Source of the DNA: CAZNKO01 sp964573855 | GTDB taxonomy: Bacteria; Patescibacteriota; Patescibacteriia; UBA9934; GWF2-40-263 | Length of the DNA stretch: 14,442 bases | Direction: 5' to 3' | Assembly: GCA_964573855.1 (NCBI GenBank) | Contig: CAZNKO010000024.1 | Coordinates: forward strand, 1 to 14,442 | Shown: positions 6,134-12,354 of the stretch, one piece after another | How the letters are laid out: every line of letters starts with the position of its first letter | Numbering within the stretch: the first letter of the stretch is position 1 | The notes under the pieces: model-generated | Told to the model about the DNA's origin: nothing | The model's input: the letters and a program-made list of their open reading frames with translations, nothing else | Databases searched by the model: none | Made by a program: the position numbers and the translations under genes

Positions 6134-7757
6134 CTCATTCATCGCGTTCGCGGTGATCGTGGTCCTCTTCGCCCCCGCCTCCGCGGAGGCGGCGGCTACC
6201 TGCGCGTGCTATTCGACGATCCAGAACGTCCGCTATTGCCAATTATTTAACGAAACATCCACAGGGACTTGCGATTTCGCCTGTCAGGAACTTTACGCTG
6301 GGTCCACGTCAGCATTCAGCGATCAGAATGATCCGGACCTCGAAGCCGACTGCGCATCCCACCGTAAAATTTCTGACGGCCCACCCGTCCAAACGGAAAG
6401 CGGCGGATCTCCCTGCGCCTGCTACACAAATATCAACAGAAGAGTGTACTGTTCGTTGCTCTCTGCCACGACAAGCGGGTCCTGCAGTACGCAATGTCTT
6501 GCCTTGGGCGGGCAAAACGGTGTCTTTGCCTCGAGCACCGCCGACGGCGCACAACTGACCCAAGACTGCAGCAAATACGGACCTGTACCTGCAAACGCGG
6601 CCACAAGCATTCAACCAGGCTTTGCCGCCATTTGTGCATGCTATTCCACAGTAAACTCAACCGCTTCCTGCCAAGTATTGAAAGCGGGAAGCTCCGCGGA
6701 CTGTACGGGGAAATGCATTGCCAAGGGAGGAACAAGGCGTGTCTTCGAAACCGACCCAAATCGAGCTGCCGCCTTGAAAGAGAGCTGCGAGCCGGCAGCA
6801 CCCTATTCGGCGCCGCCAAAGCCCTATCTCACCCCAAAGCTCTCCATAGACATTCCCGACGTCAAATTTTCCAGTATTGTTGAAAAAGATGGGGTGCTTT
6901 ATGTCCCCTTCCTCGCGGACTACATCGGCGGTCTTTACAAGTTTCTCCTCGGCTTTGCGGTTACGGTCGCGATTATCATGGTCATGGTCGGCGGATTCCA
7001 ATATGTGCTTTTCTCTGGTACTGACAAAATCAGCGCCGCGAAAGAGCGCATCAAAAACGCCGTCATTGGCCTTGTGCTCCTCTTTGCCGTCTTTGTTCTC
7101 CTTTACACCGTCAACCCGCAGCTCACCCTCCTCCAGCCCTTGGAGATCAAATATATTGACCCGGTGCAATTCGTGGCGGAATCCGGAGATACGGGCGGCG
7201 CGATCACGAAAGACCAGCTCTCAAAGATCGGTGTCACGTGCGACGGGAAACAAAACGTCACCACTTTGGTCAACTCTCTTCAAAACAAGGTCACCTACCG
7301 GTACGGAGCCAAGGGTGGAATACCGCCTTATACAGCAGAAACAAAGACGTGCGAAGATGGAAAGGCGTGCAAGGATTCCTGTCCGCCGAATACCATCTGT
7401 CTTGATTGCTCGGGATTTGTGGGCCTCGTTGCCGAGTGCGCCGGCCTGGGATCCAAAAATGAGAGCGGGGGGACGGCTGGCATATTCGGCTCGGCGCCGA
7501 AGGTCGAAGGGTGCGGAAAAGATACGGTCAGCATCGGAGGCGGAAACCAGACGCTCACCCCGGGAGACCTCTTAGGATTCAAGTCGGGAGACTATGAAAA
7601 GAGCAAGGCGTTTGGTCACGTCTGGATCTATATCGGGAATGGGCAGGTGGCCTCGTCGAGCGGCGCCTCTGGTGGCCGGAGTGCGGGCAAAGCCGTGCAG
7701 ATTCAGTCCCTTTCCACCATTTGCGAAAGTTACCCTCTCCGTTTTGTTGACCGATAA
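6105..7757 (+). CDS. Secreted Cys-repeat / VirB2-like two-helix / NlpC-P60 fusion protein
   Basis: A 550-aa protein (ATG 6105; an in-frame TTG lies at 6096). Parts in order: signal peptide (about 1-30, ending APASAEAAA); three repeats with identical spacing C-x-C-x9-C-x10-C-x3-C-x22/23-C (about 33-83, 104-155 and 177-228); a Pro-rich linker; two hydrophobic helices with a basic hairpin between them (273-303 and 319-336, with GGFQYVLFSGTDKISAAKERI), typical of TrbC/VirB2-like pilin segments in Patescibacteria; then an NlpC/P60-type cysteine peptidase domain with LDCSGFVG (catalytic C435), LTPGDLLGFK and GHVWIYIGNGQ (catalytic H505). NlpC/P60 enzymes usually cut peptidoglycan stem peptides. Nine more cysteines lie in the last domain. 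The DsbA-like gene overlaps the start. It stops 4 bp before the end of convergent recG, leaving no room for a terminator. The fusion is unusual. Function as a secretion/pilus-linked wall hydrolase is inferred. Confidence 0.85.
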   Translation: MSWKPARAASSFIAFAVIVVLFAPASAEAAATCACYSTIQNVRYCQLFNETSTGTCDFACQELYAGSTSAFSDQNDPDLEADCASHRKISDGPPVQTESGGSPCACYTNINRRVYCSLLSATTSGSCSTQCLALGGQNGVFASSTADGAQLTQDCSKYGPVPANAATSIQPGFAAICACYSTVNSTASCQVLKAGSSADCTGKCIAKGGTRRVFETDPNRAAALKESCEPAAPYSAPPKPYLTPKLSIDIPDVKFSSIVEKDGVLYVPFLADYIGGLYKFLLGFAVTVAIIMVMVGGFQYVLFSGTDKISAAKERIKNAVIGLVLLFAVFVLLYTVNPQLTLLQPLEIKYIDPVQFVAESGDTGGAITKDQLSKIGVTCDGKQNVTTLVNSLQNKVTYRYGAKGGIPPYTAETKTCEDGKACKDSCPPNTICLDCSGFVGLVAECAGLGSKNESGGTAGIFGSAPKVEGCGKDTVSIGGGNQTLTPGDLLGFKSGDYEKSKAFGHVWIYIGNGQVASSSGASGGRSAGKAVQIQSLSTICESYPLRFVDR

Positions 7758-7761
7758 GAAT

Positions 7762-9813
7762 CTATTCCAAATGTGCTTGTTCGACCGAACGGCGCATTTC
7801 CTCGCGAATCGTAGGATGCTGGACGAGTTCTGGATCAGAAGCGAGAAGGCGGGCGGCATGATCGCGCGCTTTTTTCATGAGCGGAACATCGGCCGCGGTC
7901 GCGAGTTTGAAATCCGGGAATCCCGACTGCGCATTCCCGAAAAGATTTCCCGGGCCGCGGAGCGCCAAGTCTTTCTCAGCGAGGGTAAACCCGTCTTGGC
8001 ACTCTACGAGCGCCTGCAGACGTTCTCGGGCATGTTTATTCTGTTCATCCGGAACCAGAAAACAGCGGGAGGCAAGATCAGAACGGCCCACGCGCCCGCG
8101 CAGCTGGTGGAGCTGGGCGAGCCCGAACCGCTCGGCCCCGAGTACCACCATGACCGTTGCCTCGGGCACATCCACCCCCACCTCGACGACGGTCGTGGAC
8201 ACGAGAGCCGCGCACTCCCCGGTCCGAAACTTTTCGAGTACCTCGGCCTTTTCGTCCGGCGGCATTTTCCCATGAAGAGCCACAAGCGAAATGCTCCGCA
8301 GAGCGCCCTTGCGGAGACTCTCCACAACGTCTGTGACAGATTTTGATCCGAGCCGATCGGAGGGATCAATGAGCGGACAAACAATATAGGCACGGCGGCC
8401 CGTATGAATTTCGCTCAAAAGATGCTGCCACATCCCCCGTTTCCCTTTTTCTTCCACCAGAGTGGTGGTAATGGACTTGCGATTCCCCGGCCGCTCATTC
8501 AACACGGACAATTCCCGCTCTCCGTACAAACTCCAAGCAACGGAGCGCGGAATCGGCGTGGCCGTCATGGATAGAAGATGCGGCGCCGAGCCCTTCCCCT
8601 GCTCCAAGAGCGCCCGCCGCTGTTCCACGCCGAACCGGTGCTGTTCATCAATCACGACAAGACTCAAATGAGGGATGATAATCCCCTCTTCCAAAAGTGC
8701 GTGTGTGCCGACCACACCGCGAACATCTCCCGTCTTTAAGGCCGCGAAAAGCTCCGATCGCTCAACGTCTTTTTCTCCGATCTTTGCCCGCGACGCCGTA
8801 AGAAGCCCGATCGGTGCATCCGTGACGAACTTTTGCAAAGCGCACTGCTGTTGTCCGGCTAAAATTTCCGTCGGCGCCAAATAGGCAACGCCAGCGCCCT
8901 GATGCAACGCGTGCGCAATCGCGATCGCAGAGACGACCGTCTTTCCGCTCCCCACATCCCCTTCAAGCAGCCGGTTCATGGGATGCGGTTTTGCCAAATC
9001 TTGAACGATCTCCCAGGCTGCAAGACGCTGTGCTCTCGTCAGCTTAAACGGTAAATGGCCCACGCATGATTTGAGATATGTCTCGTTAATCGAGAAAGCC
9101 CTAGCGTCTTTTTTCTCGCGTGTGCGGCGCACCTGTGCCGCCAAAAGCTGGTGCAAAAACAGTTCATCAAATTTCAGTCGTTCCACGGCGTGATGAAGTT
9201 CTGCTTTTGATTCTGGAAAATGAATGGCGCGGATCGCTTGCGCAAGCAATGGAAACGACTCGTCGCTGAGAATTCCCTCTGGCAGCCATTCCAAAAATTC
9301 CTCCGCGGCTGGAAGTGCGGTCTTCATCGCGCCTCGGAGGCGCCGCATCGTGAGCGACGCCGAAAGGCCATAGATCGGGACAATGCGACCGGTGTGAATC
9401 CCGAGCCCCGGAGGTTCATACATCGGGTTCATGAGCGTCAGACCGAAACGGTCATCCACTCGACCCGCGAGAGAGGCGGCCTGTCCGGCCTTCAGGGTCT
9501 CGGTAAGATACGGTTGATTAAACCACATCACCTTGATACCGCCGGATTCATCCTCGAGAATCGCCTCGGTGAGGATGAGCCGTCGATTTTTCGACGGACG
9601 GTTTTTGATAGTCCGAATCCGACCCGTCACGGTTACGATGTCATCATGCCGGAGCTTCGCAATCGGCGGCTGCAGGGAAAAATCATCGTAGCGATAAGGG
9701 AAATACAACAAAAGATCGCGCACCGACACGATGTCCATGTTCTTCAAATCCTTGGCCGCCGTCCCTCCAATTCCTGGCAAACTCGTGACGGGTGAGGACA
9801 AATGTAATGCCAT
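7762..9813 (-). CDS. recG: ATP-dependent DNA helicase RecG
   Basis: Full-length 683-aa RecG, which remodels stalled replication forks and Holliday junctions. Seen: the N-terminal wedge/OB domain (about 45-135, with DIVTVTGRIRTIKNR), helicase Walker A GDVGSGKT (285-292), DEQH box (389-392), SMTATPIPR motif III (415-423), motif V LVSTTVVEVGVDVPEA, and motif VI QLRGRVGRSD (570-579), followed by the RecG C-terminal block with DLALRGPGNLFG. Length matches the family. ATG 9813 starts LSSPVTSLPGIG, the usual RecG beginning. No Shine-Dalgarno site is seen. A MITE-like element begins 2 bp upstream of the start, so the original leader has been displaced. It is probably transcribed from the promoter at 10329-10358 through the small upstream gene. 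Confidence 0.96.
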   Translation of the reverse strand: MALHLSSPVTSLPGIGGTAAKDLKNMDIVSVRDLLLYFPYRYDDFSLQPPIAKLRHDDIVTVTGRIRTIKNRPSKNRRLILTEAILEDESGGIKVMWFNQPYLTETLKAGQAASLAGRVDDRFGLTLMNPMYEPPGLGIHTGRIVPIYGLSASLTMRRLRGAMKTALPAAEEFLEWLPEGILSDESFPLLAQAIRAIHFPESKAELHHAVERLKFDELFLHQLLAAQVRRTREKKDARAFSINETYLKSCVGHLPFKLTRAQRLAAWEIVQDLAKPHPMNRLLEGDVGSGKTVVSAIAIAHALHQGAGVAYLAPTEILAGQQQCALQKFVTDAPIGLLTASRAKIGEKDVERSELFAALKTGDVRGVVGTHALLEEGIIIPHLSLVVIDEQHRFGVEQRRALLEQGKGSAPHLLSMTATPIPRSVAWSLYGERELSVLNERPGNRKSITTTLVEEKGKRGMWQHLLSEIHTGRRAYIVCPLIDPSDRLGSKSVTDVVESLRKGALRSISLVALHGKMPPDEKAEVLEKFRTGECAALVSTTVVEVGVDVPEATVMVVLGAERFGLAQLHQLRGRVGRSDLASRCFLVPDEQNKHARERLQALVECQDGFTLAEKDLALRGPGNLFGNAQSGFPDFKLATAADVPLMKKARDHAARLLASDPELVQHPTIREEMRRSVEQAHLE

Positions 9814-9814
9814 A

Positions 9815-9915
9815 CCCGGTACTACAACACTGGTGGAACACCAATGACTATCATAATTTAGACAATGAATTTACTGCCACAGTCCTACAGTTTTGGTGAG
9901 AGTTGTAGTACCGGG
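9815..9915. mobile_element. MITE-like element, 101 bp, with perfect 14-bp terminal inverted repeats
   Basis: Arms CCCGGTACTACAAC (9815-9828) and GTTGTAGTACCGGG (9902-9915) are perfect inverted repeats around a 73-bp AT-richer core with no ORF. The flanking 4 bases are CATA on both sides (9811-9814 and 9916-9919), as expected for a target-site duplication. Removing the element and one CATA joins the recG start to upstream sequence smoothly. The loop is too long for a rho-independent terminator. A long regulatory stem is the alternative. Confidence 0.6.
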
Positions 9916-9966
9916 CATAATGGCCTCATGATAGCGGGCCTGACCAAAAAGAAAAGCCACCCAGAG

Positions 9967-10281
9967 TTATCCGGGCGGCAGGGCCTCGCCACCGAAGCGG
10001 CGAAGATCGTCGAGGGAAACAGCTTGGTTGTGAATCAAGTGCCCAAGTAGCTGCACGAGATCGTCCACGTCGATCAGGACACCCGGAGCCTTGGCAAGCC
10101 GCTCACCCATAACAAGGAGTGCAAGCTCGATCGTGGCCGGAAGCGGCAGAAGAACGAGGTTGGTCCGATCCGGCAGCACGAATCCCCTCAACCACTGTTC
10201 GAACCGACTGAGCGTAATTCTCTTTCCCACCAGCAGGTCCGTCAACTGGTCCAGGACGCTGGCCAACTCGTCCGGGTTCAT
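9967..10281 (-). CDS. Hypothetical small protein (104 aa)
   Basis: Not recognised. ATG 10281 is preferred over the upstream ATG 10320 because GGAGGGG stands 2 bases before it, the clearest Shine-Dalgarno site in the window. The product (beginning MNPDELASVLDQLTDLL) is mostly Leu/Ala/Asp/Glu-rich and predicted helical, with no signal peptide or membrane helix and no cysteine. A more hydrophobic stretch (about 40-55, VLLPLPATIELALL) could be the core of a helical bundle. It lies upstream of recG on the same strand and has its own promoter candidate. Short length and the strong ribosome site support it as a real gene. No function can be assigned. Confidence 0.6.
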   Translation of the reverse strand: MNPDELASVLDQLTDLLVGKRITLSRFEQWLRGFVLPDRTNLVLLPLPATIELALLVMGERLAKAPGVLIDVDDLVQLLGHLIHNQAVSLDDLRRFGGEALPPG

Positions 10282-10328
10282 ATCCCCTCCATGGTTTTCA
10301 CGCCGCGCCCATCGCGACATGACCGGAC

Positions 10329-10358
10329 AGCATACGCGTGTTTCTCTCTTTGTGTCAA
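10329..10358 (-). promoter_or_regulatory. Candidate sigma-70-type promoter for the 104-aa gene and recG
   Basis: On the minus strand TTGACA (10358-10353, perfect -35) is followed by an 18-nt spacer and TATGCT (10334-10329, 4 of 6 to the -10 consensus). It stands between the terminator of tRNA-Arg and the Shine-Dalgarno-led ATG at 10281, exactly where a new transcription unit should begin. Confidence 0.55.
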
Positions 10359-10363
10359 TCCCC

Positions 10364-10391
10364 TAAAAACAAACAAGCCTGAAAAGGCTTG
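10364..10391 (-). terminator. Rho-independent terminator after tRNA-Arg
   Basis: On the minus strand CAAGCCT-TTTC-AGGCTTG (10391-10374) is a perfect 7-bp stem with a 4-nt loop followed by TTTGTTTTTA (10373-10364). It starts 14 bases after the encoded CCA of tRNA-Arg. Confidence 0.85.
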
Positions 10392-10405
10392 ATCCATTTT
10401 CAAAC

Positions 10406-10482
10406 TGGTGCGCCCGGCAGGAGTTGAACCTGCGACCCTCAGCTCCGCAAGCTGATGCTCTATCCAACTGAGCTACGGGCGC
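10406..10482 (-). tRNA. tRNA-Arg (anticodon GCG), CCA encoded
   Basis: Minus strand from 10482. Acceptor arms GCGCCCG and CGGGCGC pair fully (7 bp). D stem GCTC/GAGC, anticodon stem TCAGC/GCTGA with loop TTGCGGA giving anticodon GCG (reads CGC), T arm with GGTTCAACTCC, discriminator A, and CCA at 10408-10406. All arms are complete, so it should be functional. CGC is common in the GC-rich genes here. Its first 10 nt overlap the end of the GIY-YIG ORF. A terminator follows. Its 5' half is duplicated at 10719-10835. Confidence 0.95.
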
Positions 10483-10718
10483 ATAAAAATTTTCGTTTTT
10501 AAAAATCTCCTTCCGGCGGCGCTTTTGAGGTATTTTTCTCGATCTCTCGCTTCCGTCCTAGAACTAAACTCTTCCGTATAGACCACGCATACCTGCTTCA
10601 TGCGTCTTGTTGTTTTTGTTTTCCCTACCTGATGTTCGCGAAGACGACGTGGAAGATTGTTCGTCATCCCTTTGTACAGTTTACCACTACGATCTTGTAA
10701 GACGTAAACTGTGTACAT
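10473..10718 (-). CDS. Small URI-type GIY-YIG endonuclease ORF, bracketed by tRNA-Arg sequences
   Basis: An 81-aa single-domain GIY-YIG protein. Motifs: YTVYVL (2-7, first strand), KLYKGMTN (13-20, the YIG strand), NLPRRLREH (21-29, with the conserved Arg), and EARDREKYLKSAAGRR (56-71, with metal-binding Glu61). Members of this family (UPF0213/YhbQ-like) cut DNA or are of unknown role. Many are stand-alone and multicopy in Patescibacteria. I choose ATG 10718 because translation from the upstream in-frame start would come entirely from the tRNA relic and palindromes. The ORF begins at the exact base where the relic of the tRNA-Arg 5' half ends, and its TAG stop uses bases 8-10 of the intact tRNA-Arg. 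So the whole ORF is the unit inserted between two copies of the tRNA 5' half. Confidence 0.85.
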   Translation of the reverse strand: MYTVYVLQDRSGKLYKGMTNNLPRRLREHQVGKTKTTRRMKQVCVVYTEEFSSRTEARDREKYLKSAAGRRFLKTKIFMRP

Positions 10719-10729
10719 AGCTGATGCTC

Positions 10730-10777
10730 CCCGCCCGACCGAACGACATGGAATCTTTGTTCGGTCGTTCGGGCGGG
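10730..10777. repeat. Palindromic mini-element, copy A (48 bp)
   Basis: Begins CCCGCCCGACCGAAC and ends GGTCGTTCGGGCGGG on the plus strand. The ends pair, with one 4-nt bulge, to give about 15 bp of stem. It sits inside the tRNA relic between the D-loop and D-stem bases. Confidence 0.7.
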
Positions 10778-10784
10778 TATCCAA

Positions 10785-10820
10785 CCCGTCCGACCGGCTG
10801 ACGCCGTTCAGCCGGGCGGG
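10785..10820. repeat. Palindromic mini-element, copy B (36 bp)
   Basis: Begins CCCGTCCGACCGGCTGA and ends TCAGCCGGGCGGG. It shares the first 12 bases of copy A except one and the final CGGGCGGG, but has a different core. The inner stem CCGGCTGA/TCAGCCGG is perfect. It is inserted 7 bases from copy A in the same tRNA relic. Confidence 0.7.
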
Positions 10821-10852
10821 CTGAGCTACGGGCGCATACGTTGCGGCTTTTT

Positions 10853-10954
10853 AAAATCGCGATCTGCTGGCTTGCTCCTGCGCTCCTCGCTCAACGTACG
10901 TTTTAAGTACGTCTCGCTTCGGTGCTCGTCGCGCGCCAGCATCTCATCGATTTT
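10853..10954. repeat. Large imperfect palindrome in the spacer upstream of the tRNA relic
   Basis: AAAATCGCGATCTGCTGGC (10853-10871) pairs imperfectly with GCCAGCATCTCATCGATTTT (10935-10954). At the centre ACGTAC (10894-10899) pairs with GTACGT (10907-10912) around GTTTTAA. There is no ORF. Likely an intergenic repeat or a transcript end for the minus-strand gene that stops at 11001. No U-run makes it a standard terminator. Confidence 0.55.
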
Positions 10955-11000
10955 AAGAAAGCCTCACAACCCTTCAATGAGACTCCGTCTGATCTGAAGT

Positions 11001-11531
11001 TCACAGTTTATACAGCCGACGGAGCGTGTCCGTCAAGCCTTCCTCCGTGCGATGCAAATTTTCAAGGCAATACGGGAGCAGGCATTCGCGGACGGCATTC
11101 GGGTCCACGTCTTCCAGCGGGACGGAAAGAAGGGGATGGAGAAGTGAATCAAGCCCGACATACAAAATTTTCGTCTCGGGCGGATGATAGACGAGAGAAA
11201 AATCCTTCACGCTTTTGTAATCGTAAAAAGTGCCACCGACCGCAAACCCGGTCGACGTGATCATGACCTCAATTCGCTCAGGGGCTTGGAACGTCGAGAG
11301 GAGCATAATGACCCCGAGCATGAGGACGATGACCGCAAACAGGAAGTTTGCCGTCGCGATAGCGTAGATGATGAGCGCCACTCCGATCATGCTCGCAAGG
11401 ATGTACCACGTCCGCGACCGTTCATGACGCGGATATTCGTCGACTTCCCACGAGAGCAGGAGCCGACCGTACACATCCGGTGTTTGTTGATTTTGGAGAT
11501 TTTCATCCTCCATATGTTTGTAGTGTACCAT
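11001..11531 (-). CDS. Two-helix membrane protein of unknown function (possible PH-like domain)
   Basis: A 176-aa protein. Residues 1-40 are polar and cytoplasmic-looking (ending EYPRHERSRTW). Two adjacent membrane helices span about 43-61 and 63-82 (ILASMIGVALIIYAIATANF, LFAVIVLMLGVIMLL). A soluble C-terminal part follows with short strands (ERIEVMITSTGFAVGG, FSLVYHPPETKILYVGL, LLSVPLEDVDP) and a final helix (TEEGLTDTLRRLYKL). The helix hairpin plus strand-rich tail resembles bacterial PH-like membrane proteins, but the match is by shape only. ATG 11531 is used. ATG 11513 (MEDENLQ) is an equally good start, and neither has a Shine-Dalgarno site. It lies between the two tRNA/endonuclease pairs, and its base composition is like the GC-rich part. 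Confidence 0.75.
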   Translation of the reverse strand: MVHYKHMEDENLQNQQTPDVYGRLLLSWEVDEYPRHERSRTWYILASMIGVALIIYAIATANFLFAVIVLMLGVIMLLSTFQAPERIEVMITSTGFAVGGTFYDYKSVKDFSLVYHPPETKILYVGLDSLLHPLLSVPLEDVDPNAVRECLLPYCLENLHRTEEGLTDTLRRLYKL

Positions 11532-11561
11532 GAGCGGCTGTCTTCTTTAAACGTATGGCCC

Positions 11562-11672
11562 TTCGACCATTCAACAAGCTCATGGTGGTGAGCAAAGTCG
11601 AACCACAGGCTCAGGGCATTCGACTCTGGTCGAAGACCATGAGCGACGGCCAAATATTTGGCCGGAGTCGAA
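11562..11672. repeat. Nested REP-like palindromes abutting the tRNA-Ser 3' end
   Basis: Two short palindromes recur in permuted order: TTCGAC (11562) - GCTCA (11578) - TGAGC (11589) - GTCGAA (11597), then GCTCA (11609) - TTCGAC (11619) - GTCGAA (11629) - TGAGC (11640). Next comes a perfect 16-bp palindrome GGCCAAATATTTGGCC (11648-11663) and one more GTCGAA (11667-11672) touching the tRNA CCA. The stems are nested, so the block can fold as two cruciforms in a row. It may serve as the transcript end of tRNA-Ser. Confidence 0.65.
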
Positions 11673-11758
11673 TGGCGGAGGGGGTGGGACTCGAACCCAC
11701 AAGCCCTTGCGGGCGCCAGTTTTCAAGACTGGTGGAATAACCATTATCCGACCCCTCC
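11673..11758 (-). tRNA. tRNA-Ser (anticodon TGA), CCA encoded
   Basis: Minus strand from 11758. Acceptor GGAGGGG pairs with CCCCTCC, anticodon stem CCAGT/ACTGG with loop CTTGAAA gives anticodon TGA. A long variable arm (CGCCCGCAAGGGC) marks a class II tRNA. The T arm contains GGTTCGAGTCC, discriminator G, and CCA at 11675-11673. It reads UCA/UCN. The HNH ORF upstream stops inside its first 15 nt. Confidence 0.95.
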
Positions 11759-12313
11759 ACGCATCAATCCAGTATCCATCCAACTTTTTTCTTTATAGTG
11801 TTCGCTATAGTGACAATTCGGGCAGATCAACTCAAGGTTAGACGTTGCGTTATTCCTCCTGTTTCGATCTTTGTGTTGTACGTGCAAAATTTGATATGTT
11901 TGAAGCCCACATCGTTCGCAGGCCACCCCTCTTTCTTTCAACAGTCGCATTTTGATGGCTTTCTGAGAGACAACTTTATCTTTCGGGCGATTCAGATGAT
12001 ATTTAATCCCCGTCCGTTGATGATTTGCACATGATCTACTACAGGTTTTTTTATTTAAACCCGCTAGTATTGGTTTACCACAAACTGAGCATGGTATTTC
12101 TTTCCTGCAAGAAATGCCATAACAAATCTTACTACAAAAAACTCTGCCCCGGTTTCGCTTTATTTCAATGGGCCTTCTATAAACGGACGTTTTGCAGACA
12201 TGGCAAATGCTATTTGGATGCCTCTGATATTGTTTGACCACTCGTCCAGTATACCACAATACACTTTGAACATGGCATGGAAAAACGTCTAACCATGCTA
12301 AACATTTTTCCAT
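11744..12313 (-). CDS. Zinc-ribbon HNH endonuclease ORF running into tRNA-Ser
   Basis: A 189-aa protein from ATG 12313. Five CxxC/CxxxC pairs (C37/C40, C60/C64, C75/C78, C91/C95, C132/C135) precede the HNH core HVQHKDRNRRNNATSNLELI (144-163), with a sixth pair CPNCH (164-168), giving His147, Asn and His168 as the likely metal/catalytic set. Such multi-ribbon HNH proteins occur as free-standing or homing-type nucleases. The coding sequence is AT-richer than the genes left of 11530, which suggests transfer. The last residues after SEHYKEKSW look unconserved and are encoded by the tRNA leader and the first 15 nt of tRNA-Ser, where TAA (11746-11744) ends the ORF. In-frame sequence continues upstream to 12430, but that part is translated repeat, so the internal ATG is preferred. 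No Shine-Dalgarno site is clear. Confidence 0.75.
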   Translation of the reverse strand: MEKCLAWLDVFPCHVQSVLWYTGRVVKQYQRHPNSICHVCKTSVYRRPIEIKRNRGRVFCSKICYGISCRKEIPCSVCGKPILAGLNKKTCSRSCANHQRTGIKYHLNRPKDKVVSQKAIKMRLLKERGVACERCGLQTYQILHVQHKDRNRRNNATSNLELICPNCHYSEHYKEKSWMDTGLMRGGVG

Positions 12314-12354
12314 GGCGGTGTCTGTTTGAAAATATCCGAACGGAACTCTCTGGG

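Larger units (their letters stand above)
10719..10835 (-). pseudogene. Duplicated 5' half of tRNA-Arg(GCG), interrupted by two palindromes
   Basis: Read on the minus strand and with the two inserts removed, this is the tRNA-Arg sequence from G1 to the base before U33: GCGCCCGTAGCTCAG, TTGGATA, GAGCATCAGCT. It equals the intact gene at every position, and identity continues 3 nt upstream of G1. It stops just before the anticodon, where the ATG of the GIY-YIG ORF follows. Inserts lie at both sides of the D-loop bases TTGGATA. It cannot fold as a tRNA. It may be a displaced original 5' half after insertion of a mobile unit into the anticodon loop. Confidence 0.85.

Noticed and set aside
7758..7761. 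Bidirectional terminator between the fusion gene and recG
   Set aside because: Only 4 bp separate the stops and no stem with a U-run is visible there.
10719..10784. Longer GIY-YIG protein starting upstream at 10784
   Set aside because: The extra N-terminus would be translated from a palindrome and the tRNA relic. The family begins with the YTVYVL strand right after the start.
10473..10835. Group I intron in tRNA-Arg
   Set aside because: The tRNA downstream is complete, so no splicing is needed, and I see no room for or signs of intron core elements in the 246-bp ORF unit.
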